Source: Mactromeris polynyma
Taxonomy: Eukaryota > Mollusca > Bivalvia > Venerida > Mactridae
Reading direction: 5' to 3'
NCBI GenBank assembly: GCA_032209605.1
Contig: JASFXZ010000010.1
Coordinates: forward strand, 10,561,385 to 10,625,384
DNA: 64,000 bases
The notes below the pieces were generated by a model that saw only the letters and a program-made list of their open reading frames with translations, made no database searches and had not been told where the DNA came from. Below, piece by piece: positions 47,097 through 57,065 of this stretch. Made by a program: the position numbers and the translations under genes. Each line of letters opens with the position of its first letter. Position 1 is the stretch's first letter.

Positions 47097-47823
47097 TCAC
47101 TGGTTGGACGTTGGAGGATTTCCATACACATTCATGGTTTGAATGTTAAGAGTAGCCCCGAAAAACAAAGATTGATAACCGGCATTTTGGCCTTGGACCG
47201 GAAGGTTGAAAGCTGGCATTGACGTTTGTGAGTGAGACGTTGTTTCAGTGCGTGAATATGACTCTGGATTGTGTGATTCGTGAACAGTTTTTGAAATTGT
47301 GGACTGATTATTGTTGCTTAGAATTGATGAGCATTGTTTTTGTGCGTTTAGGCTTATGTTGCTGTAATTGATGATGCTCTGTACGTTCTTGTGACCGCTA
47401 ATTTGCATGATGTCAGTGGGTGCAGTGCCACTGTCTCTTAATTTCTGGACTGTATATTTTCGTGCTGAATGGTTTGTTAATTTGCGATTAATGCCAGCTT
47501 TCTGTGTCATAGTTTTCATTAGGCAACTAAGCTTTTTTACACCGATTCTCTGACGGAGGAACCATTGACAGTCATGATCTACTAGTGGGACGGTTCTTGG
47601 TGCTAAGTAAAAGGAGTCATCAGGCTTACTAAAACCATGAGGGCGTTTGGATGCATAAAGCCGATACACAGAAATGATATCTCGTGAATCACCAGATGAC
47701 CAGAGTCTCGGTGCAACTTGACGGCTGTCTAAATGCTCTCCTGTTCTTGTCTTGGTCTGGCGTTCAACTAACTCCAAGAACTCTGTGCCATCTCCATCGT
47801 ATTTGATACTGACATCACCCCAT
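47097..47823 (-). CDS. Crypton-type tyrosine recombinase, exon 3 (catalytic domain and C terminus)
   Basis: Residues 244-485. The exon starts after GACTTACAG and continues the split codon for Lys244, giving KWGDVSIKYDG. Tyrosine recombinase residues are Lys268 in RQTKTRTG (the beta-hairpin Lys), His362 and Arg365 in NHSARK, His388 in ISGHKN and the nucleophile candidate Tyr397 in SIINYS. This order and the NHSARK...GHKN...Y pattern is that of DUF3504/Crypton-derived proteins (KIAA1958, ZMYM2-4, QRICH1). The last 88 residues are Ser/Asn/Gln-rich and probably unstructured. Stop TGA at 47099-47097. Confidence 0.9.
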
Positions 47824-48406
47824 CTGTAAGTCAAATTTGAGTATTTAGAAATTATCAAAAAATTTGTTTGAGAAAAATCTATATTTTGCATGTTTTTCAT
47901 ACTTTCAGCTTTACATCTGGAAAAAATCCACCCTTAAGGTTCTTGTTAAATGGTAGCACCATTTAATCAATATAAAAAAGATTGCTATTCTATTTCTATA
48001 TATATTTTGCATAAAAAATGACACGTTTTCCGAATATAAAAACAAATCATCAATTTTCAGTTGGATTTGAGACGAGATACATGGCCAAAAAAACAAGATC
48101 TTGGATAACTGTCCAGTCAAATTGGAAAAAAGAACCGAGATATTGAGATGGACACATGAAGGAGAAAAGTGAGTATACTGTATATAAATTTTCATTAAAA
48201 CCGTGATAATAAACATTACTGTAAACAAACGTATTTGGCAAGTTATTCGCAGGTATAAATATTCGCGTATTCAAGTGCAGAACATGTAAAGAAAGTAATT
48301 AAAAAACAATTTTGCGGATTGAGCAAAATTTGGCAAAAAGTGAATTGCATGAAATAATTTATTGGTTTACAGTATTTGATTGTATTAAATTAATTGGTAT
48401 ACATAC

Positions 48407-48606
48407 TTCATATTGTGATGCTCGTCCACACCTCGCAGTCCAAAGTGGATGGTAAACTTCAACCAGAGAGTGTTGATGATGGCGTGTGGGGTACCTGAAC
48501 CGAGAAGACCTTTCTCATACAGAATCTCTATTTCGCTGTCTGTTATTGGCTGTGCAGCATTTTCTTTGTTGCCTTTCCCATCACCTTTTAGTTTCTTCAT
48601 TTTTGA
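48407..48606 (-). CDS. Crypton-type tyrosine recombinase, exon 2 (catalytic Arg)
   Basis: Residues 178-243 plus two bases of codon 244. The acceptor TGTTTTAAAG precedes TCAAAAATG and the donor is GTATGT at 48406. The peptide runs from SKMKKLKGDG to FGLRGVDEHHNM. Arg235 in GLRG is the first catalytic Arg of the tyrosine recombinase fold. The donor was chosen over one 3 nt further on because only this phase restores KWGDV, the family's conserved junction. The ATG inside this exon is not the start. Confidence 0.9.
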
Positions 48607-48904
48607 CTTTAAAACAAATTAATTATTATGTTTATTGAAAGTCAAATTTGTCAGTACACTGATTAAGTTTGTTTATATTTATAAAGCAAACATCAAAAAA
48701 AATTGTGGTACTGGTAACATCGTGAAACGGATGGGTAGAAACAAACATTATTTTGTTTTTTAGGTTATTAAGCAATTAATTGACGGAAAGCAAGTAGTCA
48801 ATAATCTACAATTTAAAAAAATAAAGATGGCTATACAATAAACCAAAAATAGGTCAAGTAGGATTACCAGAACCACACATTATTTTATTATGGCCTTATT
48901 TATA

Positions 48905-49115
48905 ATACTGTAAAATCATTAATTTTCGTGGGGGATTTAGTTTTGTTGATTTCGTGGTCCAGCTTAACCACGAAATTAAATCCCAGACAAAATATTGAAC
49001 CATTTTATGTGTATAAAAGGAAATGCAAAATCCACAAATTCATATCCCCACGAAATAACATTTTTCATCAAAACCACGAAATTTAGTCCCAACGAAATTA
49101 AATGACTTTACTGTA
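48905..49115. mobile_element. MITE inside the recombinase gene intron
   Basis: ATACTGTAAAATCATTAATT at the left pairs with AATTAAATGACTTTACTGTA at the right; between are repeated CACGAAAT / ATTTCGTGG words. About 211 bp in the intron between exons 1 and 2 (48607-49243). Confidence 0.8.
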
Positions 49116-49243
49116 CAGTAATTGGTAACTGACTTATTTTCTACAGAATTTAAAACAGCTTGCTTTACAAAAGATATATAATTATGCTATACTTATTCTC
49201 TTTCAGAGTATGAAAAAGAAAAATGTTTTAAAAAAGAACTCAC

Positions 49244-49774
49244 AGCCATTGTTTCACGCAAAAGAGGAAACCCCTGTCTTCCAGACCCCTTAGAAATGGT
49301 GAACGGATAGTGATCTTTCTGTAAAACTCTCTCAAATGTGGACGTGAAAGATCTTAATGATGTTGTATCATATTCTAAGCCATCTTCCTTCCTGACAGAC
49401 AAAACAAACAACGCCAACAGCTCATCCAGTTCTCTATGCGGAATGTTGATAATTTCTCGAGTTTCTTTTCTTATTACCATGAAATTGTTTAGCCGTCTCA
49501 TATGGCTATTTGTTTTCCTTAACGTATTCTTATTTTTTTGGATGTGATTAAAGTCATCCAAAGCCTCCTTTGTAACAACACTTAAATCGAATCCCACACT
49601 GGCCACAGTCACTGTGTTGTTTGTTTCAACCTCATCATCATTACCAGTAAGTGGAGTTGCATTGGTACAAGATCCACTGGTGGCATTGCCCTCAATATCA
49701 AGTAGAATCTTCTCAATTCCTTCAATTTCGATCTCATCAGTCAATTCATCCCATTCAATTGAAAAGGAGGCCAT
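49244..49774 (-). CDS. Crypton-type tyrosine recombinase, exon 1 (start and core-binding domain)
   Basis: Residues 1-177, ATG at 49774-49772, donor GTGAGT at 49243, phase 0. Residues 1-60 are acidic (MASFSIEWDELTDEIEIEG). Residues 65-175 form the N-terminal SAM-like/core-binding domain of this family: KNTLRKTNSHMRRLNNF, then IPHRELDELLALFVLSVRKE, then LEYDTTSLRSF and YPFTI. The spliced product (exons 1-3) is 485 residues, full length for the family, with no internal stop or frameshift. The gene sits inside a CRE minisatellite and could be an active Crypton or a domesticated copy. Confidence 0.92.
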
Positions 49775-49800
49775 TGTTGAGTTGTAGCAGACGGTTATTT

Positions 49801-49835
49801 GTTGTTGTTGTTGTTGTTGCTGCTGTTGTTTTTTT
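49801..49835. repeat. TTG/CTG triplet microsatellite
   Basis: TTG units followed by CTG units, about 30-60 nt upstream of the recombinase ATG, so it would fall in the 5' UTR or core promoter. Confidence 0.8.
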
Positions 49836-50179
49836 CTTTGACTTAAGCTTTTTTAAGCTTTTTTTTTTTATTTGATGTAAGCATTGTAATTTAAAATTGT
49901 TTCGAAAACGTTTTCTTTTTGTCATTTATTGCCTTTTGCTGTTATTAATTCTGTTTATATATTATGTTTATAGTTCTTAAATAAAAATGTATGACATAAC
50001 TCTTGTTTTTAATGATACAACAAGTTGAATGATCCATTCATGAATCATGAAAGTAGTCCGTCAATTTGTGGGCGGAGCTTAAAAGTGTTATCATGCTACT
50101 AGCAGCCTATTGACCTGAGAACACTTTATGTTATCAGGTCATGTGTTATCAGTCTGTTACCATGGTAGTTGCATGATAA
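49836..50179. other. Upstream region of the recombinase gene
   Basis: AT-rich at first, then a less AT-rich part (50050-50170) with repeated TTATCAG words (GTTATCAGGTCATGTGTTAT), which resemble the GTTATCAG in the hairpin at the other end of the segment. Ends at the boundary with CRE array 2. Confidence 0.4.
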
Positions 50180-50297
50180 AAGGTGTACACAGTCAATAAC
50201 GTCACTGGTTGAGGTAAGCTGTACACAGACAATTACGTCACTGGTTGAGGTAAGCTGTACACAGTCAATAACGTCACTGGTTGAGGTAAGCTGTATG
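50180..50297 (+). repeat. CRE minisatellite, array 2 (3 units)
   Basis: The same 36-bp unit as arrays 1 and 3, but all three units have variant cores (TAACGTCA, TTACGTCA, TAACGTCA). It begins AAGGTGTACACAG, the sequence that would follow the broken end of array 1. Confidence 0.9.
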
Positions 50298-51408
50298 TTC
50301 AAACATATTCGTTTGGAAATGACTTCGGTCTTTACAACACTTTCACAATCATGGCATTCTATCATAAAATGCTATTTATTGGAATTCCCTATTTAGTACA
50401 CAAAGCAGTTTAAAGCAGCTTTCCAAGAAGCAATTGAAATTTTAAATGGATATCCACATACTTGCCATTTATTCAATCCATATTTCAATATGACGCCCGC
50501 AGGCATTCATCACTCCAGGTGTTTTTTGGGTTTGTTTCAAGTTCAAATCGGTCGATTGCGTTCGAAATTCTTGTGCACTGCTTTCGTATCTAAACAACTT
50601 GGACAAAAACGATGGGGGCAGATCGGTCTTATCTCCGAGTTGATTAAAGGAAAATCATTGATTCATTCTAAGGGCTTATTTTAATGTGGTATTTTTCATG
50701 AGATATCATTTGCTAATCATTTTCACATATCTTAAAAATTATCGTAATTTATATACACATATACTGAAAATACACACGTGACAATCCTGTGATGTTTGTT
50801 CTTGGTTTAAATGAAAGCTGAAAGTGACATGTTGTGTTGCAGACGACAGCTCCAGATGGGATAAAGCAAACTAAATTATTAATAACAAATAACTTGATCT
50901 TAATGAATACCCATTGGAAAATATCACTACTGTGATTAATATATATATAATGCAACACTTGAGAATAATGATTCGTCCCCGTATACAAACGACCCATCGG
51001 ACCGAACACTGGTAAACATTTAATTATACTGCATTTAGATGGTTTCAAGCAGTTTCTTATTCCATGAAGATATACGCACAACATGTTCAAAGTTTAGACA
51101 CCGTGGTAGTAATGGAACGGTTCATATATCAATGCCTGTTACAATATTAACAAGGGAGATCACTTCCGCGGGATTTGGTCACTAAAGTTGGGGATGAGAC
51201 AAAAATGAAATTTTGATATTAAGCAGTAATTTTACAATTTATCGCTTGATGTTTCAGTTTCAAAAATGCGACGTAACATTTTCTTCTTTTAGACAACTAT
51301 CCTTTTTTAGAATTAAAGTTATACGCTGTACGTGAGGAAAACTGCATGCAACTGAATTATTAATGATTGCACAACGCCAAACGTTTCACAATGACATAAT
51401 TTAATACG
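50298..51408. other. Unique spacer between CRE arrays 2 and 3
   Basis: About 1.1 kb with no recognised gene. The 64-residue plus-strand frame at 50490 and 113-residue minus-strand frame at 50749-51090 are not supported. Confidence 0.45.
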
Positions 51409-51767
51409 CTTTACACAGTCAATGACGTCACTGGTTGAGGTAAGCTGTTCACAGTCAATGACGTCACTGGTTGAGGTAAGCTTTACACAGTCAATGACGT
51501 CACTGGTTGAGGTAAGCTTTACACAGTCAATGACGTCACTGGTTGAGGTAAGCTGTTCACAGACAATGACGTCACTGGTTGAGGTAAGCTTTACACAGTC
51601 AATGACGTCACTGGTTGATGTAAGCTATTCACAGTCAATGACGTCACTGGTTGATGTAAGCTGTTCACAGTCAATGACATCACTGGTTGAGGTAAGCTGT
51701 ACACAATCAATGACGTCACTGGTTGAGGTAAGCTTTACACAGTCAATGACGTCACTGGTTGAGGTGA
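51409..51767 (+). repeat. CRE minisatellite, array 3 (10 units)
   Basis: The most homogeneous array. Ten units at 36-bp spacing, nine with a perfect TGACGTCA (51425 to 51749; the eighth has TGACATCA). Two common spacers alternate (GCTTTACACAGTC and GCTGTTCACAGTC). Every unit also has GAGGTAAG or GATGTAAG, which reads as a 5' splice site. Because 36 is divisible by three, a 133-residue open frame crosses it; that is not a gene. Confidence 0.93.
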
Positions 51768-51991
51768 ATCTAACTGGGAATAGAGACATACTTGCCTTAG
51801 TGTCAATTTTAAACTTGATATGACAAAAAAACTTCTTTCTTTCACCAACTGATGATATGACAAAAAAACTTTACTCGAGTACTTATTATTTCTTTCACCA
51901 ACTGATGTAGCAGTGCATTTATTGTCTGTATTACACGAACATGTGGTAAAAACTCTCAGACATAGGCAACATGAACAATACATTTACTCCC

Positions 51992-52070
51992 CGTTCGGAG
52001 CAAAACTATCGTAACTCCTATGTGTTTATATATACTAGTTACGATAGTCTTGCACTGAAACGACACTTAA
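51992..52070. repeat. Palindromic element family E (E1)
   Basis: AACTATCGTAACTCC pairs with the inverse TAGTTACGATAGT around an AT-rich loop, followed by CTTGCACTGAA as in the copy at 55806. Confidence 0.65.
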
Positions 52071-52624
52071 CCTTCTAAAAGATAAAAATAAATGATACAG
52101 AAACAGTTGTCGTTTGGGAATAGATTCAAAATCAACACTGACACTCGAGCGTGGAAATCTAGGTTCGCTAAGTGTACATCCATGATTGATAAAGCAATGA
52201 TTGTCGGTGGGATGGCGCCCTCTGTGCTTATTGTTTAAAATGTTTCGAGTTCGCTTCACCCAATACCAAATCAACACTAAATAAATCAAGTATTTCTGAA
52301 AATAGGCTGATAGATTAATAAATAAATGAAAATTTAGTAACATATCCTAGTATATGTCTCAGTCTGCAGTTTTGCTAAAATTCTATCCTGCGACGTAACA
52401 ATTTCTTCTTTTACAAAACGTTAGCGCAAGTAATTCTTTGTGGATAAATATCAAAACGTGATTCTGCGAGAATCTTCATATACTAGACCAATCTCCTATG
52501 CAGTGATCTCCCCTTATAGTTATTGCTGTACTACAGGGGAAGATAACCGCTGCGTGGAGTTTGATACCAGACAAAAGCGGTAACTCGCCTGTACTATTTA
52601 ACATAGTTCCTAAACTGCGACTGG

Positions 52625-52838
52625 ATTCTACGGTGGCACAGAGGTGACATGTGTATGTTTTTATTTATCTCGTGCGCACGGCATACTAAGTCGTGCGCCC
52701 GACTTAATTATTTCGTGCGCACGACATAGTAAGTCGTGCGCACGACTTAGTATCTCGTGCGCACGACTTAGTATGTCGTTGTCGTGCGCACGAGATAAAT
52801 AAAAACATACACATGTCACCTCTGTGCCATCGTAGAAT
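52625..52838. mobile_element. Hairpin MITE with repeated GTGCGCAC cores
   Basis: Long inverted ends (ATTCTACGGTGGCACAGAGG and its inverse, continuing through ATGTTTTTATTTATCTCGTG). The centre repeats CGTGCGCACGAC and AAGTCGTGCGC, several overlapping palindromes of alternating purine-pyrimidine sequence. No coding. Confidence 0.85.
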
Positions 52839-52867
52839 TCATCCTCAGTTGAGTTTGATTGCAGTAG

Positions 52868-53112
52868 TATACTCAGTATATTTAGAAACGCACAATAAAG
52901 ATTTTCTTAAGTTTCGTGGATTTAGATAGGAATACAAGAAAGTGACTTTAAATGTTCCTAGTTCATGTTTGTTCGCGGCAGTATCTACGCTATATCCAAT
53001 TACAATAAACATGTATTTTCATATAAAATGAGTTTCAAAATGCAATAAAATGACGCATAACAAACATTTCACAGGAAAAAAAAAGTGTGCGTTTTTAAAT
53101 GTACTGAGTATA
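52868..53112. mobile_element. Family G TIR element (G2)
   Basis: Left TATACTCAGTATATTTAGAA then ACGCAC; right GTGCGTTTTTAAATGTACTG then AGTATA. Same termini as 26919-27162. Inserted in family C copy C9. Confidence 0.8.
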
Positions 53113-53266
53113 TTTTACATTTAGGATCCAAATTAATTCAACCTTTCAAAAACTGTGATGAAAACCTGTCAAAATCACATTTGTCGTGAGTTCACATCAC
53201 TTAGTCATAAGGTAGTGAAATTTTGCCATATACAAAATGGTGGGTTAGCTTTTTTGACCAGCACAC

Positions 53267-53593
53267 AGGCGACTGAATCCAGGATAACCCAATCCAAATG
53301 TCAGTAAATGTCATGAGTGAAACGGAGGTGACTTCGCGCAGTTACAGTCACAACGTTTGCACAAGGCGTTCAGACATTGTTAAGTAAAAGGCAAATATTT
53401 GAACAACGCATGTTGTGTTTGCTGGCCAACTATAGCAGTGTTAGGTGACTACTGGAATAAGTCTGTACATTAGTGAGACCAGGACGGTTCTACATGTTGC
53501 ACAAACTCTTATACAGCTCAATCTCTTCAGAGGAACACCATTTAGGAGACACAATATGTGACAGTTCTAGAGAGATTAAACTGATAGTATACA
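53267..53593. other. Spacer, nothing recognised
   Basis: No supported feature. Confidence 0.45.
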
Positions 53594-53945
53594 CTAGGGG
53601 TGTAAACCGGTTAACCGTTCGAACATGCGGTTATCGGTTAATAAAATCACAAACCGGTTAATCGTTTATTTTTATGAAATCATCTACTTTTCATTTTGGA
53701 GAAAAAAATTAATTAACATTTTTTGAAATAAACAATGATGATATTCTTGATATTTCTTTTTATTTTAATGGTTTATTACTATAATGTTTAGTATTTATCA
53801 GAAATAAAACACTATTACGACTATATATCCGTCAGTATATTGGTCTAGTTTACCCGTGTCATGGTAAAAATATACACGGCAAAAAACGAAACACCAGCCG
53901 AATGTCATGTTCGGTTAACCGGTTAATCGTTCGGAAGATTAAACG
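53594..53945. repeat. hAT-like element remnant, GGGGTGTAAACCGGTTAACC
   Basis: It starts CTAGGGGTGTAAACCGGTTA with internal palindromic copies AACCGGTTAATCG, and a further GGTTAACCGGTTAATCG at about 53915. CAGGGGTG-like starts are common in hAT elements. A matching opposite terminus was not found, so it is probably truncated. Confidence 0.5.
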
Positions 53946-55698
53946 TACATGGTGACGTCATATGTGACGTTTTCTTGAAATGACGTTACTTAAGTTCAGC
54001 CTCGTGGTTTATTTCTTGTGTATATATGTAACATGACATGACTCTATAAATGTGCAATGCTTATTCTTAATCGCACAAAAGTAAAAAAAAAATCAATGTA
54101 CAAAGATCGAAATTAAATATTCGATACGACGATATACAAATTGACATTGGATCGAATATCGATGTTTCCAAATATCGGAACATACCGGTATATCCGATAT
54201 ATCGGTCCAAGCGTATAATGACTTCATTTCTCTACGATATTCCAGTGATAACGTTGCTGATGGTAGAAAACACACCGTTGATTAGTTTCTGTTTTTAACA
54301 AATAAAATACATACCAAAGAGTTAAAGCATTTTCAACCTAAGCTTGATATAAAATAAACCACTGTCTTTGAGTTACAATTCAATTAAAGTTCTACTTGAC
54401 CGATAAGCCATTTCTGTTATAAATTAGCCACTAAATTATCGAAAGTAATTCAAGAAATAAGAGACGTTGGATTGCATTCGTTGAGGAGGCATTCCACCTG
54501 TTGAAGTGCTTTTATATGAACACATTCCAAATCTAAAACATACTCTCAGGGCAAAATGTAATATACGTGACTTCATGACGAAAGATGTCCGCAAAAATAT
54601 GAAAAGTAGAAGTTTTTATAAACTATCATACAAAAGCGAATTCAGAAAAAGAACATACATGTATATCGAAATCATTGAATGAGTGGCATTCTATATTGGC
54701 GCATAAAGAGAAAAAAGGTTCGTCTAAATTGCGTTATTACGCGATAATTTCCTCGTAAATACGAGATTGATGGTTCCATTACTTAACATTATTAAGATGC
54801 TGACATGATAACGAGGGCTTCTGTATCTGATACACTATCGGTTAATATCACTTTACCGGCGTCGATAAATTCTCATATTGACCTCACTAAAAGGCAATTA
54901 TTGTATAACATTATATTTATTACCTATAAGATAGAGAAAAAAAGTTTGGAAGAAACTTCAAACATTTAATCCCGTAGACGAATAAAACTGATTGGTCATT
55001 TTATAAAAGTGGGTGATATTTGTTTTCGTCGTCAAGTTGATAACATAGTTATGTATTGAGGCGACTTATCACATATTGTATAATGTCTAGATTATACTAA
55101 ATGCTCGTAGATTAAATACTGTGGTTAAATGAGTTAAAAAATTCAAAACAAAATCGAAATTTCAATATCTCAAAAAAGTTTGTATCGTACCTTATCAATG
55201 ACGTTGCACATAAATTGTCCGACGAATCCTCATGAAATAACGCATTAAATCACGTATATTAGAAATCTGGCACAAATTCCCCCCTCTAGTTATCTTTTGA
55301 GTTACTCCCAACTCACCAAATATTGCAATCATAAGACAGTTGAATAAAAAGAAGCCTTAGGCAAACACACCCCACTTAACTCTTAATCAAAGTCCTATTT
55401 CAGGTATGTATCCCTAGACGGGTAATATTTACGTATATATAACGCGTTCTTTATCGTTTGAGCAACGAACTGTTTATAGCACTAAGTCAATACTAAGTTT
55501 TTGCTAAACATTGTGGCTTTATTAGCTACAGAATACACAAATACGTAGAATCAATCTAGTTTGTCAAACACGGGACAAGCTGCCAAGTCTTACAACGGTC
55601 CAAATATTTGTGGACCTCGTTATGTTAGCTGGAACACACCACACATTTCAAGCGTTAATTCGGTGTCGTACAGATGAACTTGTGACAAAAATAACTGG
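53946..55698. other. AT-rich stretch, nothing firm
   Basis: Contains a repeat piece shared with 1760-1800 (GTTTTCTTGAAATGACGT) and a patch of ATATCG words at 54115-54215 typical of hAT subterminal repeats. No exon. Confidence 0.4.
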
Positions 55699-56133
55699 TA
55701 AGGTCTAAAAATATGTTTGTTTCATGTTTTATGCCCCCCAAAAAATAGGGTAGGTAGGTCCGAATTTTTTTTCCAAACGAAACAAATTAAACATAATTTA
55801 AATGAACGAAGGTTCAGCTCAATACTATCCTAACTCATATGCATTTATATAGGAGTTAGTATTGTCTTGCACTGAACCTTCGATATGTTAAAAGACAAAT
55901 CCCTTTTCCCTTTTAACATGGATAATGTTTAATCAAGGTGAATATAACGCTCTATAACTGGAATACTCGTAAAGCGTCTAAAAACTGGGCAGAAATATGA
56001 ACCTAAAGAAAAATGCACACAAAGAACTTTATCAAAAGGAAAAATAATTTAACACGCGAAAAAATGTTCTAGGGTCGGGGCCAAAAAATAGGGTAGGTCG
56101 GGAAACGTGAAGCAAACTTTTGTTTACGCCTAA
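55699..56133. mobile_element. Family H TIR element (H1) with nested palindrome
   Basis: Left TAAGGTCTAAAAATATGTTT; right GAAGCAAACTTTTGTTTACG, then CCTA. Subterminal AATAGGGTAGGTAGGTCC and AATAGGGTAGGTCGGG are present at both ends. A fragment is at 13516-13604. Confidence 0.7.
55806..55884. repeat. Palindromic element family E (E2), nested in H1
   Basis: CGAAGGTTCAGCTCAATACT pairs with AGTATTGTCTTGCACTGAAC around ATATGCATTTATATAG. Related to 51992-52070. Confidence 0.75.
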
Positions 56134-56882
56134 TGAATGTATTCATGAGCGTTATTTATGTTATTTTAGTTTCTTACTACCATTTATTAAGCGAATGGTT
56201 ATGATCGGGCTTATTTTAAGAACCATTACTAAACCATTACTTTTTAGCTAGTTATAATCTGTCATATGTAGGGGAGAGCCCTAGATAAATCATAATGTCG
56301 CTAAAACTTTAAGCCCAAACCTTTTGTATGAAAGTGCAAGTTATTTGTATGTTTGTGCAAATATGATAGTTGTATGTATAAATACAATAAAATATGATTA
56401 AACTAAACTTAAAACTAAACAATTTAAGAAACCGACGCGAAAACAACCGGGAACCATTGCTGGATGTTAGTTTCGAGCGCCAATAAGACTCGACTGGTTC
56501 CCGAATTATTGTTTAGACATAAATGAACGTAGAGATGGGTACCAGTCATAAGACATGAAATTGATTATTGACTCACATAATCTCTTCACTCTCATCTGAA
56601 CGGAATTGGCACATTTTCTTAGTTATGCATACTGGTTATTAATATTATAAATCCTTTTATTTACTCCAAAGTGTGGGGTCAATATTATTATTATTATAAC
56701 TGCCAGTTTTATCATCTAAAATTTAAGTCGGACACAATATTCGATGGATATTTACGATAATTCACGAAATTTTGATCTAACAAAATGTAACATTACGTTA
56801 TTGCTTAAGTACAGGATTGAGCAGGTGATAATAAATATCCGAATGTAAATTTGTCTTTCATATAATTAAACCCTAACCTCAC
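56134..56882. other. AT-rich stretch downstream of an isolated exon
   Basis: If 56883-57065 is an exon of a minus-strand gene, this is the beginning of its intron. Nothing else recognised. Confidence 0.45.
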
Positions 56883-57065
56883 CGTCGATGACATTCGGAT
56901 CAAATCGGTCGTTTCCGTTGGACTGGGAGAGGAGGAGTTCAGAGCTCGACGGAAAATATCGAGAATATCCGAGCTTAACACATGCATCGCTATGTCTGAG
57001 CCTTCGGGAAATATTTTATTAAAATACTCAAAATATGTTTTGTCTACACTCAATGTATTGTACAT
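56883..57065 (-). CDS. Isolated starting coding exon, unknown gene
   Basis: 61 codons from ATG at 57065-57063 to a GTGAGG donor at 56882, phase 0. The protein reads MYNTLSVDKTYFEYFNKIFP then EGSDIAMHVLSSDILDIFRR then a Ser/Pro/Thr-rich stretch ending RMSST. The codon use and helical first half look genuinely coding. It has no partner exon in the following 36 kb on this strand. Its phase fits exon 2 of the left-hand gene (15367), so it could be a distant alternative first exon, but it cannot splice to the 20222 exon because all frames there contain stops. It may equally belong to another gene. Confidence 0.6.

Larger units (their letters stand above)
52563..53266 (+). repeat. Family C element with two nested insertions (C9)
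   Basis: The left part GACAAAAGCGGTAACTCGCC reaches GCGACTGG; the middle TCATCCTCAGTTGAGTTTGA and the right part AATTCAACCTTTC...GTGGGTTAGCTTTTTTGACC continue the family C consensus. The three pieces are separated by the elements at 52625-52838 and 52868-53112. Confidence 0.7.

Noticed and set aside
48407..48600. Exon 2 of the recombinase as a separate 71-residue gene starting MKKLKG
   Set aside because: The frame is open to an acceptor upstream of that Met, and splicing to both neighbours restores a full-length recombinase.
51422..51823. 133-residue open frame with repeating TQSMTSLVEV peptide
   Set aside because: It is the translation of the 36-bp minisatellite. Because the period is a multiple of three, the frame stays open by default.
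52035..52343. 102-residue minus-strand open frame
   Set aside because: Overlaps a palindromic element at one end, has no splice context and no recognised homologue.
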